A DNA stretch of 24,614 nucleotides, taken from contig CAZFHZ010000043.1 in the NCBI GenBank assembly GCA_964519015.1, positions 1 through 24,614 on the forward strand, written 5' to 3'. Below are positions 1 through 6,826 of the stretch, in pieces (positions within the stretch are counted from its first letter, which is position 1; every line of letters begins with the position of its first letter). This DNA comes from CAZFHZ01 sp964519015 (lineage in GTDB: Bacteria; Blakebacterota; Blakebacteria; Blakebacterales; CAYUVJ01). A program made the translations under genes and the position numbers. The notes under the pieces are model-generated. The model had not been told where the DNA came from, did not search any database, and worked only from the letters and a program-made list of their open reading frames with translations.

Positions 1-34
1 TCGCGATCCACCCTCGTCCGGCTTCTCGAGAGCG

Positions 35-754
35 ATGGCTGAGCATTGCCGGGCCTGTGAACGGGAACTGCCGCCGGGCGCCCGGTTCTGTCCGGCCTGC
101 GGGGCCCCGGCCGGTGCCGGCCCGCTCCCCAGGCCCCCCGCCGTTTCCCCGGGTCGCCGGGGGAGGAGGACCGGCCGCTCCCGCCGGGGTCAGGCCAAGG
201 AGCAGCTCATGGGCTGGCTCGGCCCCTATCGGACCCCGGTCATGGTGGCCCTCGGCCTGACGGTGCTCCTGCTGCTCTACATCGGGACCCAGGGGCGTTC
301 CCGACCGCCGGCACTGGGGACGAACCTGCCCGGCCTGGCCGACCTCTCCCTGCGACTGCAGGACGCCCAGGCCCGACTACTCCAGGAACCGGACAATCCG
401 GTGGTCATCGTGACTGCGGCCAACCTCTTCTTCGATACCGGGGATTACGGCCAGGCAGTGACGCTCTACCAGCGGGCGCTGGAGCTCGCGGGGGACGACC
501 CCGAGGTCCGTACCGACCTGGGGACCGCGTTCAGCCGGCTCGGCCGTGATCCGGAGGCGATCGCCGAGTTCCTGGCGGTCGTGGAGAAGAACCCCGCCTT
601 CACCACCGCGAAATTCAACCTGGGGGTCGTCTACACCCAGTTGAACGACACCCTGAACGCCCGGATGTGGTTCGAACGGACCATCCGGGACGACCCGGGC
701 AGCCCGCTCTCCTTCCAGGCCCAGGCGCAGCTGGACTCGCTCGGGCGACGGTGA
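35..754 (+). CDS. Zinc-ribbon, single-pass membrane TPR protein
   Basis: The 239-residue product starts with a zinc ribbon in which Cys5, Cys8, Cys19 and Cys22 form two CxxC knuckles. A proline/arginine-rich linker follows, then one hydrophobic segment at about 69-85 that should cross the membrane. The C-terminal half (about 105-237) is helical and contains TPR-like units, for example around 125-150 (ANLFFDTGDYGQAVTLYQRA), 158-183 and 192-217. The layout suggests a membrane-anchored scaffold with the TPR domain on one side and the zinc ribbon in the cytoplasm. No enzymatic motif is visible. The frame stays open to the window edge, but the zinc ribbon begins right at this ATG and a GAGAG stretch precedes it, so this start is preferred. 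The specific role is unknown. Confidence 0.8.
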   Translation: MAEHCRACERELPPGARFCPACGAPAGAGPLPRPPAVSPGRRGRRTGRSRRGQAKEQLMGWLGPYRTPVMVALGLTVLLLLYIGTQGRSRPPALGTNLPGLADLSLRLQDAQARLLQEPDNPVVIVTAANLFFDTGDYGQAVTLYQRALELAGDDPEVRTDLGTAFSRLGRDPEAIAEFLAVVEKNPAFTTAKFNLGVVYTQLNDTLNARMWFERTIRDDPGSPLSFQAQAQLDSLGRR

Positions 755-781
755 GACCGGTCTCGAGTCTCACTTTGTTGC

Positions 782-810
782 TTTCCCTGCCCTGGACCGC
801 TGCCTATATT
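782..810 (+). promoter_or_regulatory. Possible promoter of the COX24-like small gene
   Basis: A TATATT hexamer at 805-810 matches the -10 type seen before proS. The -35 is poor: TTTCCC-like at the right spacing, while the TTG-starting TTGCTT at 778-783 lies too far away at 21 nt. The position about 50 nt upstream of the small ORF is suitable. This is a weak call based on the -10 alone. Confidence 0.3.
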
Positions 811-860
811 TACTCGTCTTACTAACAGACCGAGTACCGATAACGAAGGACTGTCCGTCG

Positions 861-956
861 ATGCCCTGCGGGAAGAAGCGCAAGCGCAAGAAGATCGCCA
901 AGCACAAGCGCAAGAAGCGGATGCGGGCGAACCGCCACAAGAAGAAGAACCGCTGA
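861..956 (+). CDS. 31-residue Lys/Arg-rich COX24/AURKAIP1-like protein
   Basis: The ATG at 861 opens 31 codons ending at TGA 954-956. The peptide begins MPCGKKRKRKKIAKHKRKKR; 19 of its 31 residues are Lys or Arg, plus two His. This pattern (MPxGKKRKR..K.A.HKRKKR.R.NRHKKK) is that of the small bacterial proteins annotated as COX24/AURKAIP1 domain proteins. That domain is shared with mitochondrial small-subunit protein mS38, and mycobacterial bS22 occupies a comparable site near the decoding centre. A ribosome-associated role is therefore likely but inferred. A GAAGGA stretch at 845-850 can serve as ribosome binding site, and a GC-rich hairpin follows the stop codon. The gene is below usual ORF-length cut-offs. 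Confidence 0.75.
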   Translation: MPCGKKRKRKKIAKHKRKKRMRANRHKKKNR

Positions 957-991
957 GGCCGACGACCGCCCGAGGCGGGGGAGCGACCATC

Positions 992-1024
992 ACGCCGGCT
1001 GGCTCCATCCGGGTCAGCCGGCGT
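992..1024 (+). terminator. Hairpin terminator candidate after the COX24-like gene
   Basis: ACGCCGGCTG at 992-1001 is perfectly complementary to CAGCCGGCGT at 1015-1024. A few further G-C and G-T pairs can extend the stem inward. The downstream tract (TCCTTGTCT) is only moderately T-rich, so termination efficiency is uncertain. It lies 35 nt after the small ORF and just before the next promoter. Confidence 0.5.
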
Positions 1025-1046
1025 TCCTTGTCTGGCCAGAACGGTC

Positions 1047-1075
1047 TTGGCCGGCCTCCCTGGCTGTGATATCCT
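1047..1075 (+). promoter_or_regulatory. Sigma-70-type promoter of the HD-domain gene
   Basis: TTGGCC at 1047-1052 and TATCCT at 1070-1075 are separated by 17 nt. The predicted transcript would start near 1082 and carry a leader of about 60 nt containing two palindromes. Confidence 0.45.
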
Positions 1076-1092
1076 GCCGCCTCTAAGACGAT

Positions 1093-1115
1093 CCCGGGAC
1101 CGGACCGGTCCCGGG
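1093..1115. repeat. Perfect 23-nt inverted repeat in the leader of the HD gene
   Basis: CCCGGGACCGG (1093-1103) and CCGGTCCCGGG (1105-1115) are exact reverse complements around a single A. In RNA this can form a stem of nine G-C/A-U pairs with a five-nt loop. It sits just downstream of the predicted transcription start, so it could be an operator or a leader hairpin. Confidence 0.7.
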
Positions 1116-1127
1116 CGGGACACCAAC

Positions 1128-1140
1128 CTCCGGTCCGGAG
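1128..1140 (+). promoter_or_regulatory. Palindrome covering the Shine-Dalgarno of the HD gene
   Basis: CTCCGG-T-CCGGAG at 1128-1140 contains the GGAG ribosome binding site (1137-1140), four nt before the ATG at 1145. The upstream CTCC can pair with GGAG in a small 4-bp hairpin with a five-nt loop, which would hide the ribosome binding site. Function is inferred. Confidence 0.4.
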
Positions 1141-1144
1141 TCGC

Positions 1145-2530
1145 ATGAGCCGAGATCTCTGCCGCAAGATCTGGAACCTCATCTACGAGGAGATCGAGGG
1201 CCAGCCCCCCGTCGGCAAGAAGAGCGGTGGGGGAGAGAAGACCTGCGTCGAATTGGGGCTCCTGGAACTGGGAGCCATGTACGGCGCCGCCATCGACCTG
1301 GCCGAAGGACATCCGGTCGGGCACGCCCAGCGGGTCGCCTACATCGCCCAGGAACTCGCGGTCTCCCTCAACCTGAGTCCCGACGAGATCGCCGATGTGA
1401 CCTTCGCGGGGCTCTTCCACGACGTCGGCCTGCTGCGGATCACTTCCGATCTGAGCGAACAGATGGGCGATCCGGAGTCGGGTCTGCTCGTCGCCCATCC
1501 CCTCGGAGCGTTGGAAGACCTTGAACCGATGGTCCGCAAGGGAGGCATCCGTCGGGTCTCCGAGCTGCTGATCGCCCATACGTTAGAGGGCGCCAGCATC
1601 CTTCGGGATCTGGGCGCCCCGCAGGCGGTCGCCACCCTGGTGAAGGGGCACCACGAGCACTACGACGGACACGGCTATCCGTCCGGGCTGCGCGGGGAGG
1701 GAATCCCCCCCGCCTTGCGGGCCCTGACGGCGGGAGACTGCCTGGAGACCGCCATCTCCCGGGCGGGGGAGCGGGGACACACCCCGGAGTTCGTACGTAG
1801 TGAAGTGACCAAACTGGCCGGTGGATCACTCGACCCGGCCGTGGCCCGCAGCCTCGTCCAGACGGTCCAGAACGTGCGTTTCTGGGGGGTGTTCACCGGT
1901 GGTCAACTGGGTCGGAGTCTGGTCACCCGGCTCCCTCAGGAACGTCTCCCGGTGACCTATCTGGAAGCCGCCCGCTACATCCATCACCTGGTCGAGCTGA
2001 TCGACAGCAAGTCCCCCTACCGACACCGCCACTCCTGGAACGTGGCCCGGCACACCTACCTGGTCGCCCTGGAGATGAGCCTGGCCGAGGACGTGGCGGC
2101 TTCATTGGGACTGGCCGGGTTGCTGCACGACGTGGGGAAGGCGGGGATCAGTAATCAGATCCTGGACAAACCCAAATGGCTGACCGGCCCGGAGTATGAA
2201 CAGGCCAAGCGCCATCTCGACTACACGACCCGGATCCTGCGACAGGCCGGGGGGCTCTTCGATGATCTGCTGGACTGGATCGACCTCCATCACGAACGTC
2301 TCGACGGGTCGGGTTACCCCAACCGGCTCAAGGGGGACCAGCTGAGTCGCGAAGCCCGGGTGCTGGCCACCGCCGATGTCTACGACGCCCTGGTCTCCGA
2401 CCGTCCCTACCGCAAGGGCCTGGAACCCACCGCCGCCGTCCGCTTCATGGAGGGGAAGGTCAACCGCTACTTCGACCCCGAGGTCCTGGCCGCCCTGGCC
2501 GCCGTGGTGGAGAACACTACTGCGAAGTGA
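1145..2530 (+). CDS. Tandem HD / HD-GYP domain protein
   Basis: This 461-residue soluble protein has two HD modules. The first (about 55-210) carries H92-D93, then HHEHYDGHGYP at 169-179, but it lacks the Lys of HDxGK and has a divergent tail. The second (about 295-430) is a canonical HD-GYP: HDVGK at 328-332, HHERLDGSGYP at 382-392 and DVYDAL at 411-416. HD-GYP proteins are metal-dependent phosphodiesterases that usually hydrolyse cyclic di-GMP. The second domain keeps the hallmark residues; the first may be regulatory or act on another substrate. There is no receiver, sensor or membrane segment, so the signal input is not evident. The ATG follows GGAG at 1137-1140. Confidence 0.88.
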   Translation: MSRDLCRKIWNLIYEEIEGQPPVGKKSGGGEKTCVELGLLELGAMYGAAIDLAEGHPVGHAQRVAYIAQELAVSLNLSPDEIADVTFAGLFHDVGLLRITSDLSEQMGDPESGLLVAHPLGALEDLEPMVRKGGIRRVSELLIAHTLEGASILRDLGAPQAVATLVKGHHEHYDGHGYPSGLRGEGIPPALRALTAGDCLETAISRAGERGHTPEFVRSEVTKLAGGSLDPAVARSLVQTVQNVRFWGVFTGGQLGRSLVTRLPQERLPVTYLEAARYIHHLVELIDSKSPYRHRHSWNVARHTYLVALEMSLAEDVAASLGLAGLLHDVGKAGISNQILDKPKWLTGPEYEQAKRHLDYTTRILRQAGGLFDDLLDWIDLHHERLDGSGYPNRLKGDQLSREARVLATADVYDALVSDRPYRKGLEPTAAVRFMEGKVNRYFDPEVLAALAAVVENTTAK

Positions 2531-2576
2531 TTCAGACCAGCCAGATGTACCTAGATACACTACCGCCGAAAAACAG

Positions 2577-2606
2577 TTGACACCGATTCAACAGGTGCGC
2601 TAGCGT
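2577..2606 (+). promoter_or_regulatory. Promoter candidate for the HTH gene
   Basis: A consensus TTGACA at 2577-2582 is followed after 18 nt by TAGCGT at 2601-2606. It lies about 77 nt upstream of the HTH start codon. The -35 is perfect, the -10 only partial. Confidence 0.4.
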
Positions 2607-2682
2607 AGCGTCTTCGCGAAAGACCCCCGGTCCTGATGAAAGAGCACCGAATAGGGTCGGAACACCCAGGAGTGTCGGGTCT

Positions 2683-2916
2683 ATGGATGTCACCAGGCGA
2701 GTCTACTTCGTGAGCGAGGTGGCCGAGATCCTCGGGGTGTCCAGCCAGACCGTCCTCAAGTACATCAAGGAAGGTCTGGTCCCCGGCATCCGGGTGGGGG
2801 GGCGCTACCTCATCATGAAGGACGAGTTCGAGACCTTCCTCCGTTCGGGCGGACGAGGATCGGAGTCGGCCCCAGTGGCCGGCCCCCGCGCCCAGGGAGG
2901 ACGCTCCCCCTCCTGA
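2683..2916 (+). CDS. Excisionase/MerR-type helix-turn-helix protein
   Basis: A 77-residue protein. Residues 6-53 form a winged HTH of the HTH_17/excisionase type (YFVSEVAEILGVSSQTVLKY, then a G-R-YLI wing and a helix EFETFLR). The last 20-odd residues are a low-complexity Gly/Ser/Pro tail. AGGAG at 2668-2672 supports the start. Such small proteins are either DNA-binding transcriptional regulators or architectural factors. Excision functions are known in mobile elements, but no integrase or att site is visible here, so a transcriptional role is more likely. It lies upstream of and in the same direction as the kor operon, but a promoter candidate separates them. The target is unknown. Confidence 0.8.
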   Translation: MDVTRRVYFVSEVAEILGVSSQTVLKYIKEGLVPGIRVGGRYLIMKDEFETFLRSGGRGSESAPVAGPRAQGGRSPS

Positions 2917-2979
2917 AGTACCCGCTCGGGACCCCGCCCCGATCCAGCCTGCCCACTACGGGACCGGTCCGCTTCACGG

Positions 2980-3007
2980 TTGCCTGCGTCGCACTTGCTC
3001 TTATCTT
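2980..3007 (+). promoter_or_regulatory. Promoter candidate of the korAB operon
   Basis: TTGCCT at 2980-2985 and TATCTT at 3002-3007 are separated by 16 nt. The predicted leader is about 75 nt. The hexamers resemble those seen before proS and the HD gene. Confidence 0.45.
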
Positions 3008-3088
3008 GACACTCTGTTCGGAACCGGGTGCGTTTGCTGCCCCCTCCGATGACCTGCCAGAGAGCGCGTTTCCAAGGAGCCAGTCAGG

Positions 3089-4918
3089 ATGAGTTCCGGG
3101 TCCGTCCAGGACACGCCCGGCCGCCCCCGGGCCGGCGAGGGTAAGATCGTCAACGATTTTTCCATCCTCGCGGCCACCCGGAACGGGTCGGGCAGCCAGA
3201 CCAGCAACATCGTCATCATGAGGGCCCTGTTCGACCTGGGGATCCCGGTCAGCGGCAAGAACCTCTTCCCCTCCAACATCAAGGGACTCCCCACCTGGTT
3301 CACGGTGCGGGTGAGCGCGCAGGGCTGGCTGGGCCGCCGGGAGCCGGCCGAGATCTGTGCGGCCATGAACCCGGCGACGGCCGATGAGGACATGGCCCGA
3401 GTGCCGGCCGGTGGTGTGATCCTCTACCCGGACGACTGGGACATACCCCGGCGGGAAGATGTCACCTACTATGCGATGCCGGTCAAGGGACTGCTCAGTG
3501 GGCTGGACGTGGCAGCCACCCTGAAGCCCTACATCGCCAATATGATCTATGTGGGCTATCTGGCCGCAGTCCTGGGGATCGACCTGAAGGCGGTCCGCAA
3601 CGCCATCCAGTCGCAGTTCCCGGGCAAGCAAGGTCCGATCGACCTGAACTTCGGCATGGTCGAGCAGGCGGCCGCCCATTTCCGGGAGCATGACCGCAAG
3701 CGCGACCGGTTCCATATCGAACCGATGGACGCCACGACCGGCAAGATCCTCATCGAAGGGAACGCGGCGGCCGGCCTCGGCTCGGTCTTCGCCGGCTACA
3801 CCTTCATCGCCTGGTACCCCATCACCCCCTCCACCAGTGTGGTCGATGCGGCCCGCGAGTACTCCGACCGGTTCCGTCGGGGCGCCGACGGTAAACCCGA
3901 TTTCGCCATCGTCCAGGCCGAGGACGAGTTGGCCGCCCTGGGGATGGTCATCGGCGCCGGCTGGGCGGGGGCTCGGGCGATGACGGCCACCTCCGGCCCC
4001 GGCATCAGTCTGATGGCCGAGTTCGCCGGACTGGCCTACTTCACCGAGGTCCCGGCCGTGGTCTGGGACATCCAGCGGATGGGGCCCTCCACCGGGATGC
4101 CCACCCGGACCAGCCAGGGGGACCTGCTGCTGACCTACTACCTGAGCCACGGCGACACCCGGCAGGTGGTCCTGCTCCCCGGGAGCATGAAGGAGATCTT
4201 CGAGTTCGCTTCGGTCGCCTTCGACCTGGCCGAGCGCCTCCAGACGATCGTGTTCGTGCTCAGCGACCTGGAGTTCGGTATGAACCTCTGGATGAGCGAG
4301 CCTTTCGACTACCCCGACCGGCCGGCCGACCGGGGGAAGGTGCTGACCGCCTCCGATCTGGAGCGGTTGGGGGGGGAGTGGGGCCGCTTCCGCGACCCCG
4401 ACGGCGATGGGATCGGTTGGCGCACCCTCCCGGGGACCGACCACCCGAAAGCCGCCTACTTCACCCGCGGGAGCGGGCACAACCAGGATGCCCGGTACAC
4501 CGAGCGGCCGGATGAGTGGGAGGCCAACCTGGCCCGTCTCCACCGCAAGTTCGAGACCGCCCGCACGCTGGTCCCCCGACCGGTCGTGGAGGACCGCCCG
4601 AGCCCGGTCGGCCTGATCCACTTCGGCTCCACTCACGATCCGGTGGTCGAGGCGCGGCACCTGCTGCGGCAGCAGGGGATCGAGACAGGTTCGCTCCGCC
4701 TGCGCGCCCTGCCCACCGAGGAGACGACGCGGGCCTTCCTGGAACGCTATGAGCGGGTCTATGTGGTCGAGAACAACTACGACGGCCAGCTGGCCGTCAT
4801 CCTGCGCAGTGAGTACCCCGAGTACGCCACCCGCCTGCGCACCCTCGCCCACTGCGACGGACTGGCCCTGACGGCCGACTGGATCGTCAGGACGGTGCTG
4901 GAGAGGGAGGGAGCGTAA
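3089..4918 (+). CDS. korA: 2-oxoacid:ferredoxin oxidoreductase, alpha (fused gamma-alpha) subunit
   Basis: The 609-residue subunit fuses the gamma domain (about 20-200, with GSGSQTSN at 33-40 and a pyruvate-ferredoxin-oxidoreductase-like SGKNLFPSNIKGLPTW stretch) to the alpha/pyrimidine-binding domain (from about 215). The alpha domain shows YPITPST at 243-249, the TPP-activating Glu region QAEDE at 277-281, TSGPG at 301-305 and GPSTGMPTRTSQGD at 332-345. With KorB it would decarboxylate a 2-oxoacid, probably 2-oxoglutarate, to the acyl-CoA while reducing ferredoxin, in the TCA cycle or its reductive form. Substrate choice cannot be fixed from sequence by eye. AAGGAG at 3074-3079 supports the start. 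korB begins 2 nt after the stop codon, indicating translational coupling. Confidence 0.93.
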   Translation: MSSGSVQDTPGRPRAGEGKIVNDFSILAATRNGSGSQTSNIVIMRALFDLGIPVSGKNLFPSNIKGLPTWFTVRVSAQGWLGRREPAEICAAMNPATADEDMARVPAGGVILYPDDWDIPRREDVTYYAMPVKGLLSGLDVAATLKPYIANMIYVGYLAAVLGIDLKAVRNAIQSQFPGKQGPIDLNFGMVEQAAAHFREHDRKRDRFHIEPMDATTGKILIEGNAAAGLGSVFAGYTFIAWYPITPSTSVVDAAREYSDRFRRGADGKPDFAIVQAEDELAALGMVIGAGWAGARAMTATSGPGISLMAEFAGLAYFTEVPAVVWDIQRMGPSTGMPTRTSQGDLLLTYYLSHGDTRQVVLLPGSMKEIFEFASVAFDLAERLQTIVFVLSDLEFGMNLWMSEPFDYPDRPADRGKVLTASDLERLGGEWGRFRDPDGDGIGWRTLPGTDHPKAAYFTRGSGHNQDARYTERPDEWEANLARLHRKFETARTLVPRPVVEDRPSPVGLIHFGSTHDPVVEARHLLRQQGIETGSLRLRALPTEETTRAFLERYERVYVVENNYDGQLAVILRSEYPEYATRLRTLAHCDGLALTADWIVRTVLEREGA

Positions 4919-4920
4919 CG

Positions 4921-5988
4921 ATGGCGCGCGAGCCGAAATCGTCTCCGCGTGGGGCCAAGGTCAACCGGCTCGGCTTGGAGCGGGATGTCTACCGGGGGGG
5001 GGACTCGACCCTCTGCCCGGGGTGCGGGCACGACTCCATCAGCAACCGGATCATCGACGCCGCCTGGGACCTGGGGATCGATCCGACCGGGATGATGAAG
5101 TTCAGCGGGATCGGCTGCTCGAGCAAGACCCCCGCCTATTTCATGGGCACCTCGCACGGCTTCAACGGCGTGCACGGGCGCATGCCTGCGGTGGCCACCG
5201 GCGCCAAGATGGCCAACCGGAGCCTGCTGGCGATCGGCGTGTCGGGGGACGGCGACACCGGGAGCATCGGGATGGGGCAGTTCAAGCATCTGCTCCGCCG
5301 GAACGTGCAGATGGTCTATATCGTGGAGAACAACGGCGTCTATGGGCTCACCAAGGGGCAATTCTCGGCCACCTCCGACCCCGGACAGGTCAACAAGTAC
5401 GCCGGCGGCCGCAACGAGTTCCCCACCCTCGATCCCTGCCTGGAGGCGCTGGTGGCCGACTGCGGTTTCGTGGCCCGCTGCTTCGCCGGCGACTCCCGCC
5501 AGGTCCGGGAGGTCCTGCGGGCCGCCATGCGCCACCGTGGGACCGCCCTGGTCGACATCATCAGTCCCTGTGTGACCTTCAACAACCGGGAGGACTCGAC
5601 CAAGTCCTTCCCCTGGGGGAAAGAACACCAGGACCCGATCGGGGATTACACCTTCATCCCCGACTACGAGGAGATCACCGCCCAGGTGGACGAGCAGGGG
5701 ATCACCCAGGTCCGCCTGCACGACGGCTCTTCCCTCCTGGTGAAGCACCTGGCGGCTGATTACGATCCGACCGACCGCCTGAGCGCCATCCGCATGCTCG
5801 AGAAGGCCAAGCGGGAGCAACTCCTGCTCACCGGCATCTTCTTCATCGATGAGAGCCGCCCTTCGCTGGCTGAATACGAGAAGCTCCCGGAGAAGCCACT
5901 GGCTCATCATACGGTGGAGGAGGTGCGTCCCCCGAAGGAGACGCTCGAGGACGTGATGCGGGAACTGATGCGGCAGGAGGTTGCCTGA
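4921..5988 (+). CDS. korB: 2-oxoacid:ferredoxin oxidoreductase, beta subunit
   Basis: This 355-residue protein is the thiamine-diphosphate and iron-sulfur subunit. CPGCGH at 32-37, Cys66 in IGCSS and Cys217 in ISPCVTFNN are the four cysteines expected to hold one [4Fe-4S] cluster, as in two-subunit archaeal OFORs. The TPP/Mg motif is GDGDTGSIG at 109-117 with ENNGVYGLTKGQ at 136-147. Length and layout match two-subunit enzymes that rely on an external ferredoxin. The gene follows korA by 2 nt, with a GGAGGGAG stretch overlapping the end of korA, so the two should be made together. No ferredoxin gene is in the window. Confidence 0.93.
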   Translation: MAREPKSSPRGAKVNRLGLERDVYRGGDSTLCPGCGHDSISNRIIDAAWDLGIDPTGMMKFSGIGCSSKTPAYFMGTSHGFNGVHGRMPAVATGAKMANRSLLAIGVSGDGDTGSIGMGQFKHLLRRNVQMVYIVENNGVYGLTKGQFSATSDPGQVNKYAGGRNEFPTLDPCLEALVADCGFVARCFAGDSRQVREVLRAAMRHRGTALVDIISPCVTFNNREDSTKSFPWGKEHQDPIGDYTFIPDYEEITAQVDEQGITQVRLHDGSSLLVKHLAADYDPTDRLSAIRMLEKAKREQLLLTGIFFIDESRPSLAEYEKLPEKPLAHHTVEEVRPPKETLEDVMRELMRQEVA

Positions 5989-6011
5989 TCGGTCCCGACG
6001 ACGCTTATTGT
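5981..6011 (+). promoter_or_regulatory. Weak promoter candidate for tRNA-Arg
   Basis: TTGCCT at 5981-5986, inside the end of korB, is followed 19 nt later by TATTGT at 6006-6011. The spacing is long. The tRNA could also be processed from a kor read-through transcript, since no clear terminator lies between them. Confidence 0.28.
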
Positions 6012-6036
6012 TACGTCCGGCCACGACCGGGCATAC

Positions 6037-6113
6037 GCCCCGATAGCTCAGCTGGATAGAGCGCTGGCCTCCGGAGCCAGAGGTCACAGGTTCGAATCCT
6101 GTTCGGGGTACCA
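6037..6113 (+). tRNA. tRNA-Arg (anticodon CCG)
   Basis: The cloverleaf can be drawn directly. The acceptor stem GCCCCGA (6037-6043) pairs with TCGGGGT (6103-6109), with a G-U first pair. The D arm carries AGCTCAGCTGGATAGAGC. The anticodon stem is CTGGC/GCCAG with loop CTCCGGA, giving anticodon CCG, which reads the Arg codon CGG. The T arm is ACAGG-TTCGAAT-CCTGT. A discriminator A at 6110 and an encoded CCA at 6111-6113 complete the gene. Confidence 0.97.
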
Positions 6114-6120
6114 ACACCAG

Positions 6121-6160
6121 CGGGGCGGTCGCAGCCGGCGGCCGCCCCGTCTGTCTTTCC
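6121..6160 (+). terminator. Hairpin terminator candidate after tRNA-Arg
   Basis: CGGGGCGG at 6121-6128 is complementary to CCGCCCCG at 6142-6149, with a 13-nt loop that is itself GC-rich. TCTGTCTTTCC follows. It begins 8 nt after the tRNA CCA end. Confidence 0.5.
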
Positions 6161-6286
6161 ACCGGCCACGTCATCCTTGCGGCCACTCCTTTCTCCTCCT
6201 GCTGCATCTGCGTAGACTAATGTGGCCTCTTCGCACGTCGGGTAGGTGAGGACGCGACATCACCTTGGAGACCCGGAAGCCGATCT

Positions 6287-6826
6287 ATGGAACTGGAAGC
6301 GACCCTGCTCGAGCGTCTGCGACAAGGGGACCGGTCGGCGCTGGAGCACGTCTATCTGACTCAGAAGGACCGGCTGCTGACCCTGGCCCTCTGCCTGACC
6401 GCGGACCGTCCAATGGCCGAGGACTGCCTGCAGGAGGTCTTCGTCCGCCTGGCCGACGAGGGGATCGCCGGGCGTATCCGTGACGATCTGGGAGCCTACC
6501 TCTCCGCCTGCGTCCGCAACCTGGTCCGGGAACGCCTGCGCCGCCGGATGCGTCGGCGTCGACTGCTCCCGGACGCCGTCACTGCTCCCGATCCCACCGA
6601 CACCCTGGACCGGCTCGCGGACCGTCAGGAGGTTGAGCGATTGCTCGAACTCCTGGGCCGGCTGCCCTTCGAACAGCGGGAGGTCGTCATCCTGCACCTG
6701 AAGGGCGGGCTAACCTTCCGGGCCATCGCCGGGATCCAGTCGACGTCGATCAACACCGTCCAGAGCCGCTACCGGTACGGGATCGAACGGCTGCGGAACC
6801 TGATGAACGAAGAGGTACTGCGATGA
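6287..6826 (+). CDS. ECF-type RNA polymerase sigma factor
   Basis: A 179-residue sigma-70 family protein of the extracytoplasmic-function size class. Region 2 spans roughly 15-85, including the core-binding helix AEDCLQEVFVRLAD at 44-57. A basic linker (84-93) follows. Region 4 spans about 118-172, with the QREVVILHLKGGLTF and NTVQSRYRYGIERLR helices of the -35-binding HTH. Region 3 is absent, as expected. The next gene starts at the overlapping ATGA, so the two are translationally coupled, which is typical of an ECF sigma factor with its regulator. The signal and regulon are not known. Confidence 0.9.
   Translation: MELEATLLERLRQGDRSALEHVYLTQKDRLLTLALCLTADRPMAEDCLQEVFVRLADEGIAGRIRDDLGAYLSACVRNLVRERLRRRMRRRRLLPDAVTAPDPTDTLDRLADRQEVERLLELLGRLPFEQREVVILHLKGGLTFRAIAGIQSTSINTVQSRYRYGIERLRNLMNEEVLR

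Noticed and set aside
2813..4852. 679-residue open frame on the minus strand across korA
   Set aside because: It is antisense to korA, whose domains are clear. The product is low-complexity (Gly, Val, Pro, Arg, His-rich) and is explained by the GC bias of the codons opposite.
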